From positions 1-64,000 of the forward strand of contig RWJK01001094.1 of NCBI GenBank assembly GCA_004335835.1: a stretch of DNA of 64,000 bases, written 5' to 3'. Shown here in pieces: positions 48,559 through 57,625 of the stretch. Positions within the stretch are counted from its first letter, which is position 1. Each line of letters begins with the position of its first letter. The notes under the pieces were generated by a model. The model was not told the DNA's origin, searched no databases, and saw only the letters and a list, made by a program, of their open reading frames with translations. The DNA is from Scenedesmus sp. ARA3. Lineage: Eukaryota > Chlorophyta > Chlorophyceae > Sphaeropleales > Scenedesmaceae. A program made the translations under genes and the position numbers.

Positions 48559-49108
48559 AGCTGTGAGAAGCGCCCCGCAAACAACCTCGGCCCCTGCAGC
48601 ACCGGCCTGTACTGCAAGATCAACGAGCAGTGCAACAACGGAGTATGTGGAGGTGGCAGGTGAGAAAACCATTGTATTTCACTTGTTAAAGTATACTATT
48701 TTTTATGTTTATAATAACATAATTTACAAACATAGCATATGCGTGTAACGCATGGTCAACGAGCATCACAAGTGTATGCGGCGGCGGCAGGTGAGACAGC
48801 CACAGACAGCAATCGATGCAGTTGAATTGGGGTTGTGCAGTGCTTGTGAGGTTGCAAAGCATGGTAAGGTGCGTTTGTTCTTGTGAACACAACAGCCAGG
48901 TTGGCTGTCCTCCAAATCAACCCTGAACACCAGAGGATGCCAAACAATTTGATGTGCTGCCAGTGTCCCTATGTTCCTGGGGACAGAAAAATAATAATAA
49001 TAATAGAAGTATCAACCAATCCACATCCTGTCGAGTCAAGGCAGTGCACTGAGACCCCCAACGCACCCTTGACACAAACATTGTACAGGCACAACCCAAA
49101 TCATTATC

Positions 49109-49148
<40 letters not shown>

Positions 49149-52100
49149 TGACCACGCAGCGACCGCGTGTGCACATCATCCAACAAGTGCCAAACCATCC
49201 AGTGCAATGAGACCGCCAACGCCTGCAACATTGTTACAGTCAAGAACTGCTCTGGCCTCAGCGATGCTTGCAACCTGGGCAAGTGCAACAGCAACACTGG
49301 CGAATGCTTTGCTGACCCCGCAAATGAGGGTGCAACATGCGTCGACAGGTGGTTCTGCACCAGCAACACAAGTGAGTGTGGTGTTAGTGACATGTTACAT
49401 GTTGTGTTGTGCATGTTACTCTAATGTATTAATGAGGGTGCAACATGCGTTGACAGGTGGTTCGGCACCAGCAACACAAGTGAGTGTGGTGTTAGTGACA
49501 TGTTACATGTTGTGTTGTGCATGTTACACTGATGTAATTGCCCCAATCAAAAAGGGTGCAACATGCGTCGACAGGGGGTTCTGCACCAGCAACACAAGTG
49601 AGTGTGGTGTTAGTGACATGTTACACGTACTGTTGTGCATGTTACGCTGAGGTATCGATGAGGGTGCAACATGCGTTGACAGGTGGTTCGGCACCAGCAA
49701 CACAAGTGAGTGCAACTCTGCGGTCTTATGTGGGATGATGTCCAGGGTGAGATTTGGTAGTGTTGTGTGCCGATACATCCCATGGCCGTGGCTTTGTCCC
49801 GGTTTTGTTTTCTCTTTGCCACGTCATCAGCTCCCCAAGCGGGCGAGGTCACCCGTGAGTGTGTTAGTGACATGTTACATGTTGTGTTGTGCATGTTACG
49901 CTGATATGAATGCTGCCAGCAACAAAGACGCAGCCTGTGATGACAGGTGGTTCTGCACCAACCAAACAAGATATTTTGTTAAGTGGCATTCTAAGCAGCA
50001 AGTGTTTCAGGTGTTCTGACACTTCAACTGCATTGCCCTCTTGACTTATGCCTTGTTTGATTTGCAGGCAACTATGCTCACGTGTTACTAAGTGATGCCA
50101 GTTGCACATACATACAGTACAGCAATGCGCATACAAAAGCAGCATGCACCAAACAAGCTGCTGCTAACTTACGGCTGTCTACCCACACCTCTGTTGCGTG
50201 CAAAGAAGCCATTGCTGCTGCTGCTGCTGCTGTGCAGCGTGCAAGGCTGGCCAGTGCACCGGCGGCAACGTCACCACCTGCCCCAGTCTGGGCTGCAACA
50301 TCGGCTTCTGTGATGAGGTGAGTTTGGTGCCAAGTTTGTTGTTTGTGTTGTATACATACAGATTACATAAGTTTCCATTGCACATGTAAGCAAGGGACCT
50401 AAACTGGCGTCAGCATGTAAGCAAGGACCTGAACTGGCTGTTGTGTTGTGCTGTGTTGTGTTGTATGTGACCTCCGCCCAACAACACCCTGCTTTACAAG
50501 CAGTACTCACACCAGCTGTCAATGGCTTCACGGGTTTAATCTAGTTGCTTCTGGTTTTTGCATAAGAGAGCAGAAAGATTCTGCCCCAGCCTGGGATGCA
50601 ACATCCCATTTTGTGATGAAGTGAGTGGACGATTGAACAGTTCATATATGTTCGCTCAACACAGACTGCAGTACCTGGCACCCACATTGTACAAAACCCT
50701 GCCAAAAACTACTCAACCATGCCTAACCCTGCTAAACCCTGCTATGCCCTGCTCGCAGAACACCGACAAGTGCGACACTACCCCGAAGTCCTGCTCAGAG
50801 CTCGACACAGACTGCACAGCCGGCCAGTGCGGCACAGATGGCAACTGTTATGATGTCCCAATCAACATCAACGGGATATGCATTGGCGTCAACAACTGCA
50901 CGGGCCAGTGCAGTACAAACGGCACATGTGTGGAGAGCTGCCCCACGCCACCCGCAAGCCCCAGGTAGGCTAGGGTTTAGGTTTTGAGCTGTCAGGGTTT
51001 TGGGTTCAGGATTTAGGGTGTGGGATGGGCACAGTTTGCCCAACAACTGCATGGGCCAGTGCAGCACAAACGGCACCTGCGTGGAGAGCTGCCCCACACC
51101 ACCTGCAAGCCCAAGGTAAGCTAGGGTTTAGGGGTTTGGCTGCTCAGGTTTTTGGGTTTATGGTTTGGGGTTTGAGCCACAGTTTGCCCAGCAACTGCAG
51201 GGGCCTGTGCAAGTCAAATGGCATCTGCGTAGAGCAATGTCCCACGCCACCTGCAAGCCCAAGGTATGTAGAGGCAGTGGGGTAAAGGGCTCAGGGCTGG
51301 GGGTTTGGGGTTCAGGGTTTGGGGTTTGGGATACGCCAGCCGGCACAGTCTGCACAGACGCCGAAAACTGCATGCGCCAGTGCAACACAAATGGCAGCTG
51401 CATGCAGCAGAAGTGCCCTACGCCACCCGCAAGCCCCAGGTATGTTGAGGTTTCAGCTGCTTAGGTTGGGGGCTGCTTCTGCTGTGAATGTAAGTGCCAG
51501 CTGTCATCTGCTGTGTCCTGTGTTATCATCATGTTCCCCATCAAGCAATAGCATCAACGCCATCGGCCCCGGCTGGGTCCTGTGCCAAAGGATATGTGAC
51601 ACTTATTACGGCTGCTGCTGCGGCGGTGGCTGTCTGCCTCCCGCGGTCCTACTCCATCNNNNNNNNNNNNNNNNNNNNNNNNNNNNNNNNNNNNNNNNNN
51701 NNNNNNNNNNNNNNNNNNNNNNNNNNNNNNNNNNCCACCCACCCCCCAGCCCAGTCTTGCCACCCTCTCCAGTGCTCTCACCATGCCCCACACCCTTTCC
51801 AGCGGTTACGGCACTAAACATCTTGCTGCTGCTGCTGTTGCTGCTGCTGCCACTTCCGCCTGCAGTCCCACTCCACCTGCCTCCCCCAGCCCTGTCCCAT
51901 CGTCACCGTCCCCTGTCCCATCGTCACCCAGCCCTGTTCCATCGTCACCATCACCTATCCCATCGTCACCGTCCCCTGTCCCGTCATCACCGTCCCCTGT
52001 CCCGTCACCCAGCCCAAGCCCTAAGCCCTCTCCGTCTCCAAGCCCTGGTGAGTGCCAAAACCTGGAAAGTATGCTTTGCGCCTGCTTGTGCCTGGTGAGC

Positions 52101-53998
52101 TTATCTCGTCGCTGTTCCATCACCAAGCCCTAGTGAGTGCCAAAACCTGGGAAGTATGCTTATCACTAGCTTTTGCTTGACAAGGTTTGCTCTTCCCTGT
52201 CCCGTCACCAAGCCCTAAGCCCTCGCCATATTCAACCCCTGGTAAGTGCTGATGTGTCAAAACCCTGGACAGTGTGCGGAGACATAAACCCTTGAACCCT
52301 ACTCAGCCTTTGCCACATTTGCTTTGTAACTGTGATGAATCTGTGGGTGCATACTCAAGTTCAAGCTCAACCATTCATCCTATCAAAATCCGAGCCTGAG
52401 AAGAGTTAAGGTTTTTTTGGCACCCCTGGACAGTGTGAGGAAAAATCAACCACTGCCTTGCTGCCTCACCCAGCCTTGCCGTTGTGCAGAATTGTTTTAC
52501 AGCAAAAACAACTGCAGCTCCCACCTGCAGCAACAAATCAGACTGCGGCGCAAGCAGGTGCTGCTTGATTCGCTATGCCGCTGTTGCAGCCCAAACCAAA
52601 CTGTGTCCAGCCCTGCTGCCCTGCCATTTTTTTCCTACTCCTGTATCTGCTGCTGCAGCGCCCACCTGCAGCAAGGACTCAAGACTGCGGCACCAACTGC
52701 TGCCTAATCAAAATTGGCGTTGATGCAGCCAGACTCACGTGTTCCTGCCCTGCTGTCCTGCTGTGCTTGCTCCTGCAGTGTCGGCCTGCAGAAAACAATG
52801 TGCCTGCGGCGCAAGCAAGTGCTGCCTTATTTGCTCTGCCACTGTTGCTGCAGCCAGTATCTGACGCCCCTGCCCTACCTTGTTCTTCTGCGTTGCCTTT
52901 CTGCATTGCTTGTGCCTTTGCAACGCCCACCTGCAGCAAGGGCTCGGACTGCGGCCCAGGTTGCTGCTGCCTGATTCGCTGTGCCCTCGCCGCCCCCACA
53001 CCACCAACCCATCTGTTGCTGTCTTGCCTCTCTTTTCTGCTGCCGCAGCGCCCACCTGCAGCAAGGACTTGGACTGCGGTGCAGGCTGCTGCTGTGGAAC
53101 CGAGTGCAAGGCGAAGCTCAATGGCGATTGCGGATTCACGTGCGGAGACAGCGACTGCAAAAAGGAAGGGGGGCTGCAGTGCAATTGCATCAAGGCGTGC
53201 GATGGCAACGACTGCAGCTCTGTCGGCGGCAACCCCTGCAAGTCGAACGGTGAGCAAGATTTGCATCGGCTGAGGTTTACTTGACTCAAGTTTGGCTGGG
53301 GTTCAGCTGGGGATTGAGCGGGGTTCAGCACCGAGCAGAGCAGCTCCTGCAAACCTCCCAGTGGACAGGGTTTGCCTTGTGTGCGGCAGCACATACTTGC
53401 AACGCTTGCGGCCCAGCCCACAACAATACTGTACGTGCATAAACACTTATACATCTCATCATCGTAAGGGTAGGGTTCAATCTAGCTTGGGTGCTTGCCT
53501 AATCGCTTTTGCTAGAAGGTCGTAAGGCCCTCCCGGTCCGTTGCCAGGACACTTGCAGTGGTGCTTGCTTGGCCAATTGCTGGGCCTTTTGCAATGCGTG
53601 CCGCGGCACTTGCTGCAATATCTGCCTGCAGACTTGCCTTTAGTGTTTCGGATGCTTACATGCATACTTGTCTGGATGCTTGCCGAGACAGATAAACATC
53701 TGCCTGGATGCTGTTTTGAATAAGCAGATAAACATCTGCCTGGATGCTGTTTTGAATAAGCAGATAAACATCTGCCTGGATGCTGGCCTTGGCACTAGCC
53801 TGAATACTGCTCAATGCCTTCCTGCCATGTGATGTGCGTGCAGGTGTCTGCTGCTGCGCTAAGCCTACCACCACCGGGCAGATATGGGGCAACCTCTGCG
53901 AGAAGTGCACAGATGATTGCAACATTTCCAACCCGTGCGTTGGCAACAGCCCGGCGCTTGAGGCCAGCGTCTGCCGCGCAACGGTCCCTTTCCCCTAA
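37166..53998 (+). CDS. Large secreted Cys-rich protein with Ser-Pro hinge, 23 exons
   Basis: Splicing these exons keeps one frame for 1167 codons plus TAA: 37166-37273, 38322-38399, 38603-38839, 39219-39440, 40144-40207, 40550-40688, 41328-41344, 41643-41717, 41936-41996, 42841-42931, 43183-43280, 43426-43694, 44158-44212, 45043-45475, 46837-46951, 47387-47693, 48561-48659, 49160-49371, 50238-50317, 50759-50964, 51866-52047, 53049-53249, 53844-53998. Every junction phase matches, many across Cys codons. Residues 1-23 are a signal peptide (MISPLLKPAALLLLPLLAWV). The body is Cys-spaced modules such as PNGTPCTGGKCECGKC, CDDGRACTTDDKCVSGVCTG and CNDGQPCTNKDQCVNGECKG. A Ser-Pro repeat (SPSPVPSSPSPVPSS) in exon 21 is the sort that is hydroxyproline-glycosylated in algal walls. 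Next comes TCSKDLDCGAGCCCGTEC, a Dickkopf-like spacing, and a Cys-rich end. It is probably a wall or matrix protein; I do not know a named family. Exons 51035-51115 and 51183-51263 may also be used. Confidence 0.8.
38048..38345 (+). repeat. Duplicate of exon 2 acceptor region of the Cys-rich gene
   Basis: A block with AGCTAGCACACCCTCATCAAG, a (CTG)n tract, CCACCAGTGCTGCCACCAGC and GGCTACGTGCCTGGCTGGTA occurs twice, about 180 bases apart. Exon 2 begins in the second copy (38322). The first copy follows exon 2 for about 24 bases after a CAGCAG site at about 38137, then diverges. Confidence 0.8.
38410..38495 (+). repeat. GCTTGCAGGAAACC repeats after exon 2
   Basis: Four copies of GCTTGCAGGAAAYS lie at 15- to 26-base spacing just downstream of the exon 2 donor. 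Each carries a TTGCAG string that could be read as a weak acceptor. Confidence 0.75.
38925..38993 (+). repeat. Degenerate copy of exon 3 3' end plus donor
   Basis: GCATGGGGCGGTGGGCCTG and the following CCCCGCACACACCGATGAG, then TGCATGCAG/GTGAGC, copy the end of exon 3 (TGCATGCAG/GTGAGC at 38839) with a deletion that breaks the frame. Confidence 0.85.
39441..39840 (+). repeat. 250-bp tandem copy of exon 4 3' half, donor and intron start
   Basis: The last 110 bases of exon 4 (ending AAGACG/GTGAGT at 39440) recur ending at 39690, exactly 250 bases on, together with the first part of the intron (ACAATCACATCCGAA, GCCCAGGATAAGATAGGGG). A further stub follows at about 39823. Confidence 0.93.
39913..40081. 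repeat. (CA)n microsatellite spanning a gap
   Basis: Pure CA dinucleotides flank 50 N (39971-40020) in the intron before exon 5. The true repeat length is unknown. The CTG tract that precedes the exon 5 acceptor region starts right after it. Confidence 0.97.
40689..41036 (+). repeat. Three downstream copies of exon 6 3' end plus donor
   Basis: Sequence encoding KCDPATGKCDIVVNK followed by a GTGAG donor is repeated with ends at 40802 and 40902; a third, badly decayed copy ends near 41025. None has a good acceptor in front. The true exon ends at 40688. Confidence 0.9.
41328..41344 (+). CDS. 17-nt microexon of the Cys-rich gene
   Basis: Between ATGTGCAG and GTAAGT lie 17 bases that complete a Lys codon, encode PNDTP and give the first base of a Cys codon. 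Without it the frame from exon 6 (phase 2) to exon 8 (needs phase 1) cannot be joined. The resulting KPNDTPCPGGAC matches the module RPNGTPCPSGTC encoded by exons 9 and 10. Confidence 0.8.
42361..42840 (+). repeat. Four upstream copies of exon 10 5' end plus acceptor
   Basis: TTTTCAG or TTCAG followed by GCCCAATGGAACACC-like sequence occurs at 42361, 42486, 42612 and 42726, spaced 114-126 bases, before the true exon at 42841. Identity rises toward the true exon. All four copies run into stop codons after about 45-50 bases and have no donor. Confidence 0.93.
43087..43135 (+). repeat. Stub copy of exon 11
   Basis: CCAAATGCACGCTGATCACC, then CTGTCTGACAA, repeats the middle of exon 11 (AACTGCACGCTGATCACCC, TGCCCAACAA) about 95-110 bases upstream of it, after a CTGGCAG site. 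Confidence 0.75.
43775..43890 (+). repeat. Downstream copy of exon 12 3' end plus donor
   Basis: The last 110 bases of exon 12 (from AACAAGGACCAGTGTGTGAA to CTGACAG/GTGAGA) are repeated, ending at 43884. The true exon ends at 43694. Both copies are followed by a GCTGCTGCTGCTGCC tract, so the duplication unit included the intron start. Confidence 0.92.
44437..45042 (+). repeat. Four in-frame upstream copies of exon 14 5' end plus acceptor
   Basis: GTGCACCACCGACGACGTCT after an AG acceptor occurs at 44437, 44566, 44692 and 44860, before the true exon at 45043. Spacings are 129, 126, 168 and 183, all multiples of three. Copies 1-2 stop matching after TGCCAG or TGCCAC; copies 3-4 extend through LAACIE. 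No copy has a donor. The CTG tracts between them read as poly-Leu in the same frame, so the whole stretch is open, and using any of these acceptors would keep the frame. Confidence 0.95.
45476..46211 (+). repeat. Four downstream copies of exon 14 3' end plus donor
   Basis: Copies of the segment encoding KECPMPRIMCKEAICSP and its donor end at 45639, 45880, 46040 and 46210 (true end 45475). The second is longest and also carries KADNTPCNDGELCTEGSVC. Donors are GTGAGT, GTGAGT, GTGAGT and GTGCGT. A further stub lies near 46375. Confidence 0.94.
46457..46836 (+). repeat. Three upstream copies of exon 15 5' end plus acceptor
   Basis: GCGCTGCGCCAGTGYCTGGT after CAG starts at 46457, 46596 and 46715, before the true exon at 46837 (spacings 139, 119, 122). 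The copy at 46596 has a stop (TAG) in place of the Gln codon. Confidence 0.94.
47283..47386 (+). repeat. Upstream copy of exon 16 5' end
   Basis: GGTGGCAGATGCGACGACGG, then CTGAAGTGCACCATCGACAA, after a CTG tract, repeats the start of exon 16 (GTGGCACGTGCGACGACGGC), about 104 bases upstream. Confidence 0.9.
47790..48165 (+). repeat. Three downstream copies of exon 16 3' end
   Basis: Pieces encoding TDTCQGGVCVRGPEKNC (about 47815-47870) and NCTAFDDDCNEGWCNPSSG with a GTGAGT donor (ending at 48001) recur after the true end at 47693. A third decayed piece (NCTAFDNNC) lies at about 48135-48165. Confidence 0.9.
48214..48560 (+). repeat. Three upstream copies of exon 17 5' end plus acceptor
   Basis: CTGTGAGAAGCGCCCCGCAA after TAG or CAG begins at 48321 and 48441, exactly 120 apart from each other and from the true exon at 48561. 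An older, diverged copy begins near 48214. Each is preceded by a CTG tract. The copies diverge after ACCGGCCTG, with TCATGTAACAATCTG replacing the true exon sequence. Confidence 0.94.
48745..48800 (+). repeat. Downstream stub of exon 17 3' end plus donor
   Basis: GTCAACGAGCATCACAAGTG, then TATGCGGCGGCGGCAG/GTGAGA, is a decayed copy of the exon 17 end (ATCAACGAGCAGTGCAAC, GGTGGCAG/GTGAGA at 48659). Confidence 0.75.
49425..49975 (+). repeat. Downstream copies of exon 18 3' end plus donor
   Basis: GAGGGTGCAACATGCGTYGA, then CAGGTGGTTCKGCACCAGCA and ACACAAGTGAGT, recur at about 49435, 49552 and 49660, with a diverged copy at 49910-49965. Each is followed by the same intron start (TGGTGTTAGTGACATGTTAC). 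The true exon ends at 49371. Confidence 0.93.
50572..50622 (+). repeat. Downstream copy of exon 19 3' end plus donor
   Basis: TGCCCCAGCCTGGGATGCAA, then CATCCCATTTTGTGATGAA/GTGAGT, copies the end of exon 19 (true end 50317). Some 255 bases of intron separate them. Confidence 0.88.
51035..51115 (+). CDS. Possible additional 81-nt exon derived from exon 20
   Basis: Bounded by GGCACAG and GTAAGC, these 81 bases join in phase after exon 20 and before exon 21 (phase 2 on both sides). They encode LPNNCMGQCSTNGTCVESC, then PTPPASP, a near copy of the exon 20 end. Being a multiple of three, the exon can be included or skipped without changing the frame. Confidence 0.5.
51183..51263 (+). CDS. Second possible 81-nt exon derived from exon 20
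   Basis: Bounded by AGCCACAG and GTATGT, also 81 bases and phase 2 on both sides. It encodes LPSNCRGLCKSNGICVEQC, then PTPPASP. It is more diverged from exon 20 than the neighbouring copy, but keeps all Cys codons and both splice sites. Confidence 0.5.
51343..51440 (+). repeat. Third, diverged copy of exon 20 3' end plus donor
   Basis: The segment encodes GTVCTDAENCMRQCNTNGSC and MQQKCPTPPASP, then a GTATGT donor. The reading frame is open, but I find no acceptor giving the phase needed after exon 20, so inclusion is doubtful. Confidence 0.7.
51659..51734. other. Assembly gap (76 N) next to Ser-Pro coding repeat
   Basis: The gap lies in the intron before exon 21. The right flank (CACCCCCCAGCCCAGTCTTG, CCACCCTCTCCAGTGC) looks like a diverged copy of the Ser-Pro repeat, so part of the hinge or an extra copy of exon 21 could be missing. 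Confidence 0.97.
52048..52245 (+). repeat. Downstream copies of exon 21 3' end plus donor
   Basis: CCAAGCCCTAGTGAGTGCCA, ending near 52131, and CCAAGCCCTAAGCCCTCGCC, ending with CCCCTG/GTAAGT near 52242, repeat the exon 21 end (CCAAGCCCTG/GTGAGT at 52047). Confidence 0.85.
52509..53048 (+). repeat. Four upstream copies of exon 22 5' end plus acceptor
   Basis: Segments encoding variants of APTCSKDLDCGAGCC after a GCAG or GCAA site begin near 52513, 52659, 52780 and 52931, before the true exon at 53049. They keep the Cys codons to different degrees (APTCSNKSDCGASRCC in the first). Each then runs into a common CTGATTCGCTGTGCC-type tail and has no donor. Confidence 0.92.
53689..53795 (+). repeat. 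36-bp tandem repeat in last intron
   Basis: The unit CAGATAAACATCTGCCTGGA plus TGCTGTTTTGAATAAG recurs with GATAAACATC at 53691, 53727 and 53763. The last unit is truncated. Confidence 0.95.
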
Positions 53999-54090
53999 GG
54001 TTTTAGAGTTTACAACTGAACCCTACATCTGAAACAGGCTCTGCAACGCAGCCGGCCCTTGAGCTTGCATCTGCGGCTGTCGTGCAGATG

Positions 54091-54262
54091 CTGTGATGGC
54101 TGTGCAATGGCTGCTGTGATGGCTGTGATGGCTGTGCAATGGCTGCTGTGATGGCTGTGCAATGGCTGCTGTGATGGCTGTGATGGCTGTGCAATGCTGT
54201 GATGGCTGTGCAATGCTGTGATGGCTGTGCAATGCTGTGATGGCTGTGATGGCTGTGCAATG
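54091..54262. repeat. GCTGTGATGGCTGTGCAATG tandem repeats
   Basis: Two mixed sub-units, GCTGTGATG and GCTGTGCAATG, alternate about sixteen times in all. Confidence 0.93.
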
Positions 54263-55604
54263 GCAGGAGCAGCTGTGCTGACACGTCTTGTGAATTGGCT
54301 TGTCTGGATGCTTGGGATGTGTGAATAGCCTGTGGATCGTTTGGGTGTGTTGGTGCGCGGCGAAGGTCTGGTCAAACACGCGGCCAGGCTGCCACCAACC
54401 GCTGGTCAACGCCTGGTCAAAGTCTGGTCAAACGCTGACGACAGCATGGTCGAACACATGGCCATGCCACAATGCATGAATAACTTGCAAGGGGACAGGT
54501 TGCTATGGAGGTCTTGCAATATGGGAGTTTATGTCGGCATGTTGGCATGGAGCTTGGCTTGCATATAACAAACAACAGATGCTTTTCAGGGTCATACTAT
54601 TATGGTTATATCCATATGCCGAGGGTGCGTGTCAGGACATAACCATGCAGGGGGTACCAGCGGTGTTGCGGGTTGGGATGTCTGGTTGCCACGCTAGGCT
54701 GCACCACTTGCTTGCAATGAAAGAAACAGATGCTGCGGATCTTTGCTTGGAGTTGTGTGTCCCTGGCAGGGTGCGGCAGGGTGCTGTGCTGCTGCTGCTG
54801 CTGCTGCTGCTGGTGCCTTGGCAGCGTACGGGAGCTGTGCTGCTGCACCTTTGGCTGTGCATCAGCTGTGCCTCTATAAACATGTGGCTGTGCGATACTG
54901 CAGCAGCCACAGGCGCGTGGGAGATGGCCACCCGACTATGTGTGTGGTGTTGCAGAACAGTGCTGCACAAGGCCCGTGCAGTGCAGGGTTCTGGGGTGAA
55001 AAAGGTTGGCAGAGATGCGTGTTTGTTGCTGTTGCTTTGCTATTGGCAGGACTGCTTGCAACACGCTTCTGCTGCTTGCAACATAACACGGCGTGCATAT
55101 GTGAGGACTTGTTTGCGGCGAGATGGGGGCGGTTTGTTGGCGGTCACTCATAATATGTTGATATGTTGACAGTTGCTTAGGTTATCTCGGCAGTTAACTC
55201 AGGGTATAATCTGGAAATGGTGGTGCTGTGGGGTGTCACGGAGACAGGGCCTTGGGTTTTGAGTTTTTGTGGTTAAACACCTGAGCTCATTTCCCTGTTG
55301 CAGCTAGCTTCAAAACCCTGGCTTTGGGGCTTATGGTGTGCTGGGGCCTTCAGCAACAGCAGCAAACCTGGCCTCAGAGGTTCACTGTTCATGCTGTGCG
55401 TTTAGCGCTTGTCGCTGATTCAGCATGGGTTCAAGGTGTGAAACTGGGGTGTGACGCCGTAACAACTGGTCAGCGCTGGTCAACGCTGGTCAAACCTGGC
55501 TTTGCTTGTTGTGGAGGGCGGTTCCTGGGGCTCAGGTTTATTTGCGTAGGCAATAATATACGAGATACATTTGGTAGTGCCAGAATGTGGTTTGATGGCT
55601 CTGA

Positions 55605-55715
55605 TGCTGCTACAGCCAGGCCTGCTGAGGGGCATGCTGCTGCAGCCAGGCCTGCAGAAAGGCATGCTGCTACAGCCAGGCCTGCAGAGGGACACGCTGC
55701 TGCAGCCACGCAGCA
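55605..55715. repeat. 30-bp tandem repeat (CTGCAGCCAGGCCTGCAGAG)
   Basis: Three and a half copies of a 30-base unit, CTGCTRCAGCCAGGCCTGCA plus GAGGGGCATG. Confidence 0.92.
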
Positions 55716-56852
55716 GAGGGACTTGCTGTCTCGGCAATGCGAGCAGCAGCATGACAGCGGCAGTACGCATAATACGCATTTGTTGCGGGCCATCTGGCTG
55801 TTTGAGGTGAGTTGTGGGTATGTAGCCAGGCCTGGATCGGGATGCCTGGGCAATGGCAGTGGGAGTAGCTGCATGTGAGGTTTTCAATCACCTTTCTGGA
55901 CGGTGCAATGCGCGCCCTGGGTTGCTGTTGACGTACAGCAGCACGTGGCATCAACATATGATGGGATGGTTTGAGCTGTGGCGTGCTGCACTGCTGCTGG
56001 CACGCACTGCTGTCAAAACCTCAGGGGTCCTTGCGGGCACGTCGGTGCATGCATGATGATGCGATGTCTGTTTCCTGCTGCAGTGCTCACTGCTTGGTTT
56101 TGCTGCAGTGCGGTCAAACCCCAGGGGCATGTACATGATCACCCAGATGTCTGCTGCACACTGCTGCGTCTCCTGCTGCAATGGTGCTCACTGCTGTGCC
56201 TTGCTGTACTGTATGGCTTTGCGTGATGAGGCTTCTGCCACATAACATGCCTCCATGCAAAAACTTCCCTGCATGTGTCACGGTTGACTGTGTGGGTGGG
56301 TGCCATCATGCCACAGGTGTGTTTGTGTGTGTGCAAATACTAAACAGCAACGCTGTTCTTTGTGCAACGCATGATGTTGTTGCCGTTTGGTTCGTTCAGT
56401 CCTTGGCAGCGCCGCTGCAGCCTTGATTAGCAAAGAACGCATGCTCCTGGACTGCTGTTTGGCTGTGGAATCAAAGGCAGCAATGGTACGCGCTGCTTGT
56501 CCATACATGATGCCCGCAACCATGTGTGTCAGATGCAAACTTGAGCACATCATTACATGCTGTTATTTTGGGTCATGCCTGCACTGCTGCGGCCTTAAGA
56601 GGCAGTTCAGGCTGCTTTGCATGCAGCGGATGCCTCGACTACACAGGTCAGAATTGGCAGCTTGCATCACACACGTGGCAGCTGCAGCTTCTGCAAAATG
56701 CATCCAGAACATGACTCTGAAGCTGGCGCTGTTCTTGCCAGACTGCTGCTTCTCTGGGCAGTAGATGCCTCTGCACTTGTTGATTAGTTTTGGTTGGTTG
56801 CTGATTGAATTCATGCCAAATCAGGGCTGCCTGTGCAGGGCGTGCAATGCTC

Positions 56853-57135
56853 CTGTGGCTGTTACACAGCAGCCGCAGTAGGCCTGCCAGGCCGCAACGT
56901 GGCCTGTTACACAGCAGCCGCAATATGTTTGAGGCCTGTTACGCAGCGGCTGCCGCATGTCTGTGGCTGTTACACAGCAGCCGCAGTAGGCCTGCCAGGC
57001 CGCAATGTGGCCTGTTACACAGCAGCCGCAATATGTTTGAGGCCTGTTACGCAGCAGCCACCACATGTGTGGGGGGTCTGTGATGCGGCAGCAGCAGCTG
57101 CTGCAGTATGCGTGCGGCCTGTTACACAGCAGCAG
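56853..57135. repeat. 108-bp tandem repeat with GTTACACAGCAGCCGCA core
   Basis: A 108-base unit starting TGGCTGTTACACAGCAGCCG is present twice (56857 and 56965) with few changes, followed by a partial third. Inside the unit the core GTTACACAGCAGCCGCAATA is itself repeated. Confidence 0.93.
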
Positions 57136-57184
57136 CCGCAATATGCCAATGGGTACCAAACAGAACTGTTGTGTGTGCTGTCTG

Positions 57185-57625
57185 CCTCACGGCACACTGC
57201 AGCAGCACATGTTGGGTGGTGCACAGCTGCAGCAGTGCGCTGTACGGTGCACTGCAGCATCACATGGTGAGGAAGAGGCACCGGCCGTGCTTAATACACA
57301 CTGCAGCAGCACATGATGTGTGGTGCTGGGCTGCGGCCGTGCGCTGTACGGCGCACTGCAGCACCTCTTGGTTGTGCGCGAGGCACTGGCCGTGCCTTAT
57401 ACACACTGCAGCAGGGCTTGATGTGTGGTGTTGGGCTGTATGGCTGTGTGCTGTACGGTGCACTGCAGCACCTCTTGCTTCTGCGCGAGGCACTCAATGA
57501 CATTGCAGCAATTGCCTGCTCAGAGTTTGCAGTTTGGCTTAACGTCACATGACACTCTGCCACAGGGCATGATGTGTGATGCTCAGCTGCAGCAGCGTGC
57601 TTTACAGCGCACTGCAGCAGCAGCA
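57185..57625. repeat. Degenerate repeats of about 110 bp (GTACGGYGCACTGCAGCA core)
   Basis: Four to five units share CTGTACGGTGCACTGCAGCA, RCACACTGCAGCAGSRC, GATGTGTGGTG and GCGCGAGGCACTGGCCGTGC. Confidence 0.88.

Noticed and set aside
48180..48660. Three further full exons identical to exon 17
   Set aside because: The copies at 48321 and 48441 lack a donor in the needed phase and diverge after ACCGGCCTG, so they are acceptor-type boundary copies, not exons.
54531..55169. A 212-residue plus-strand frame between the Cys-rich gene and TRAPPC4
   Set aside because: Composition is dominated by chance Leu runs from CTG repeats, no known motif is present, and no splice signals or homology support it.
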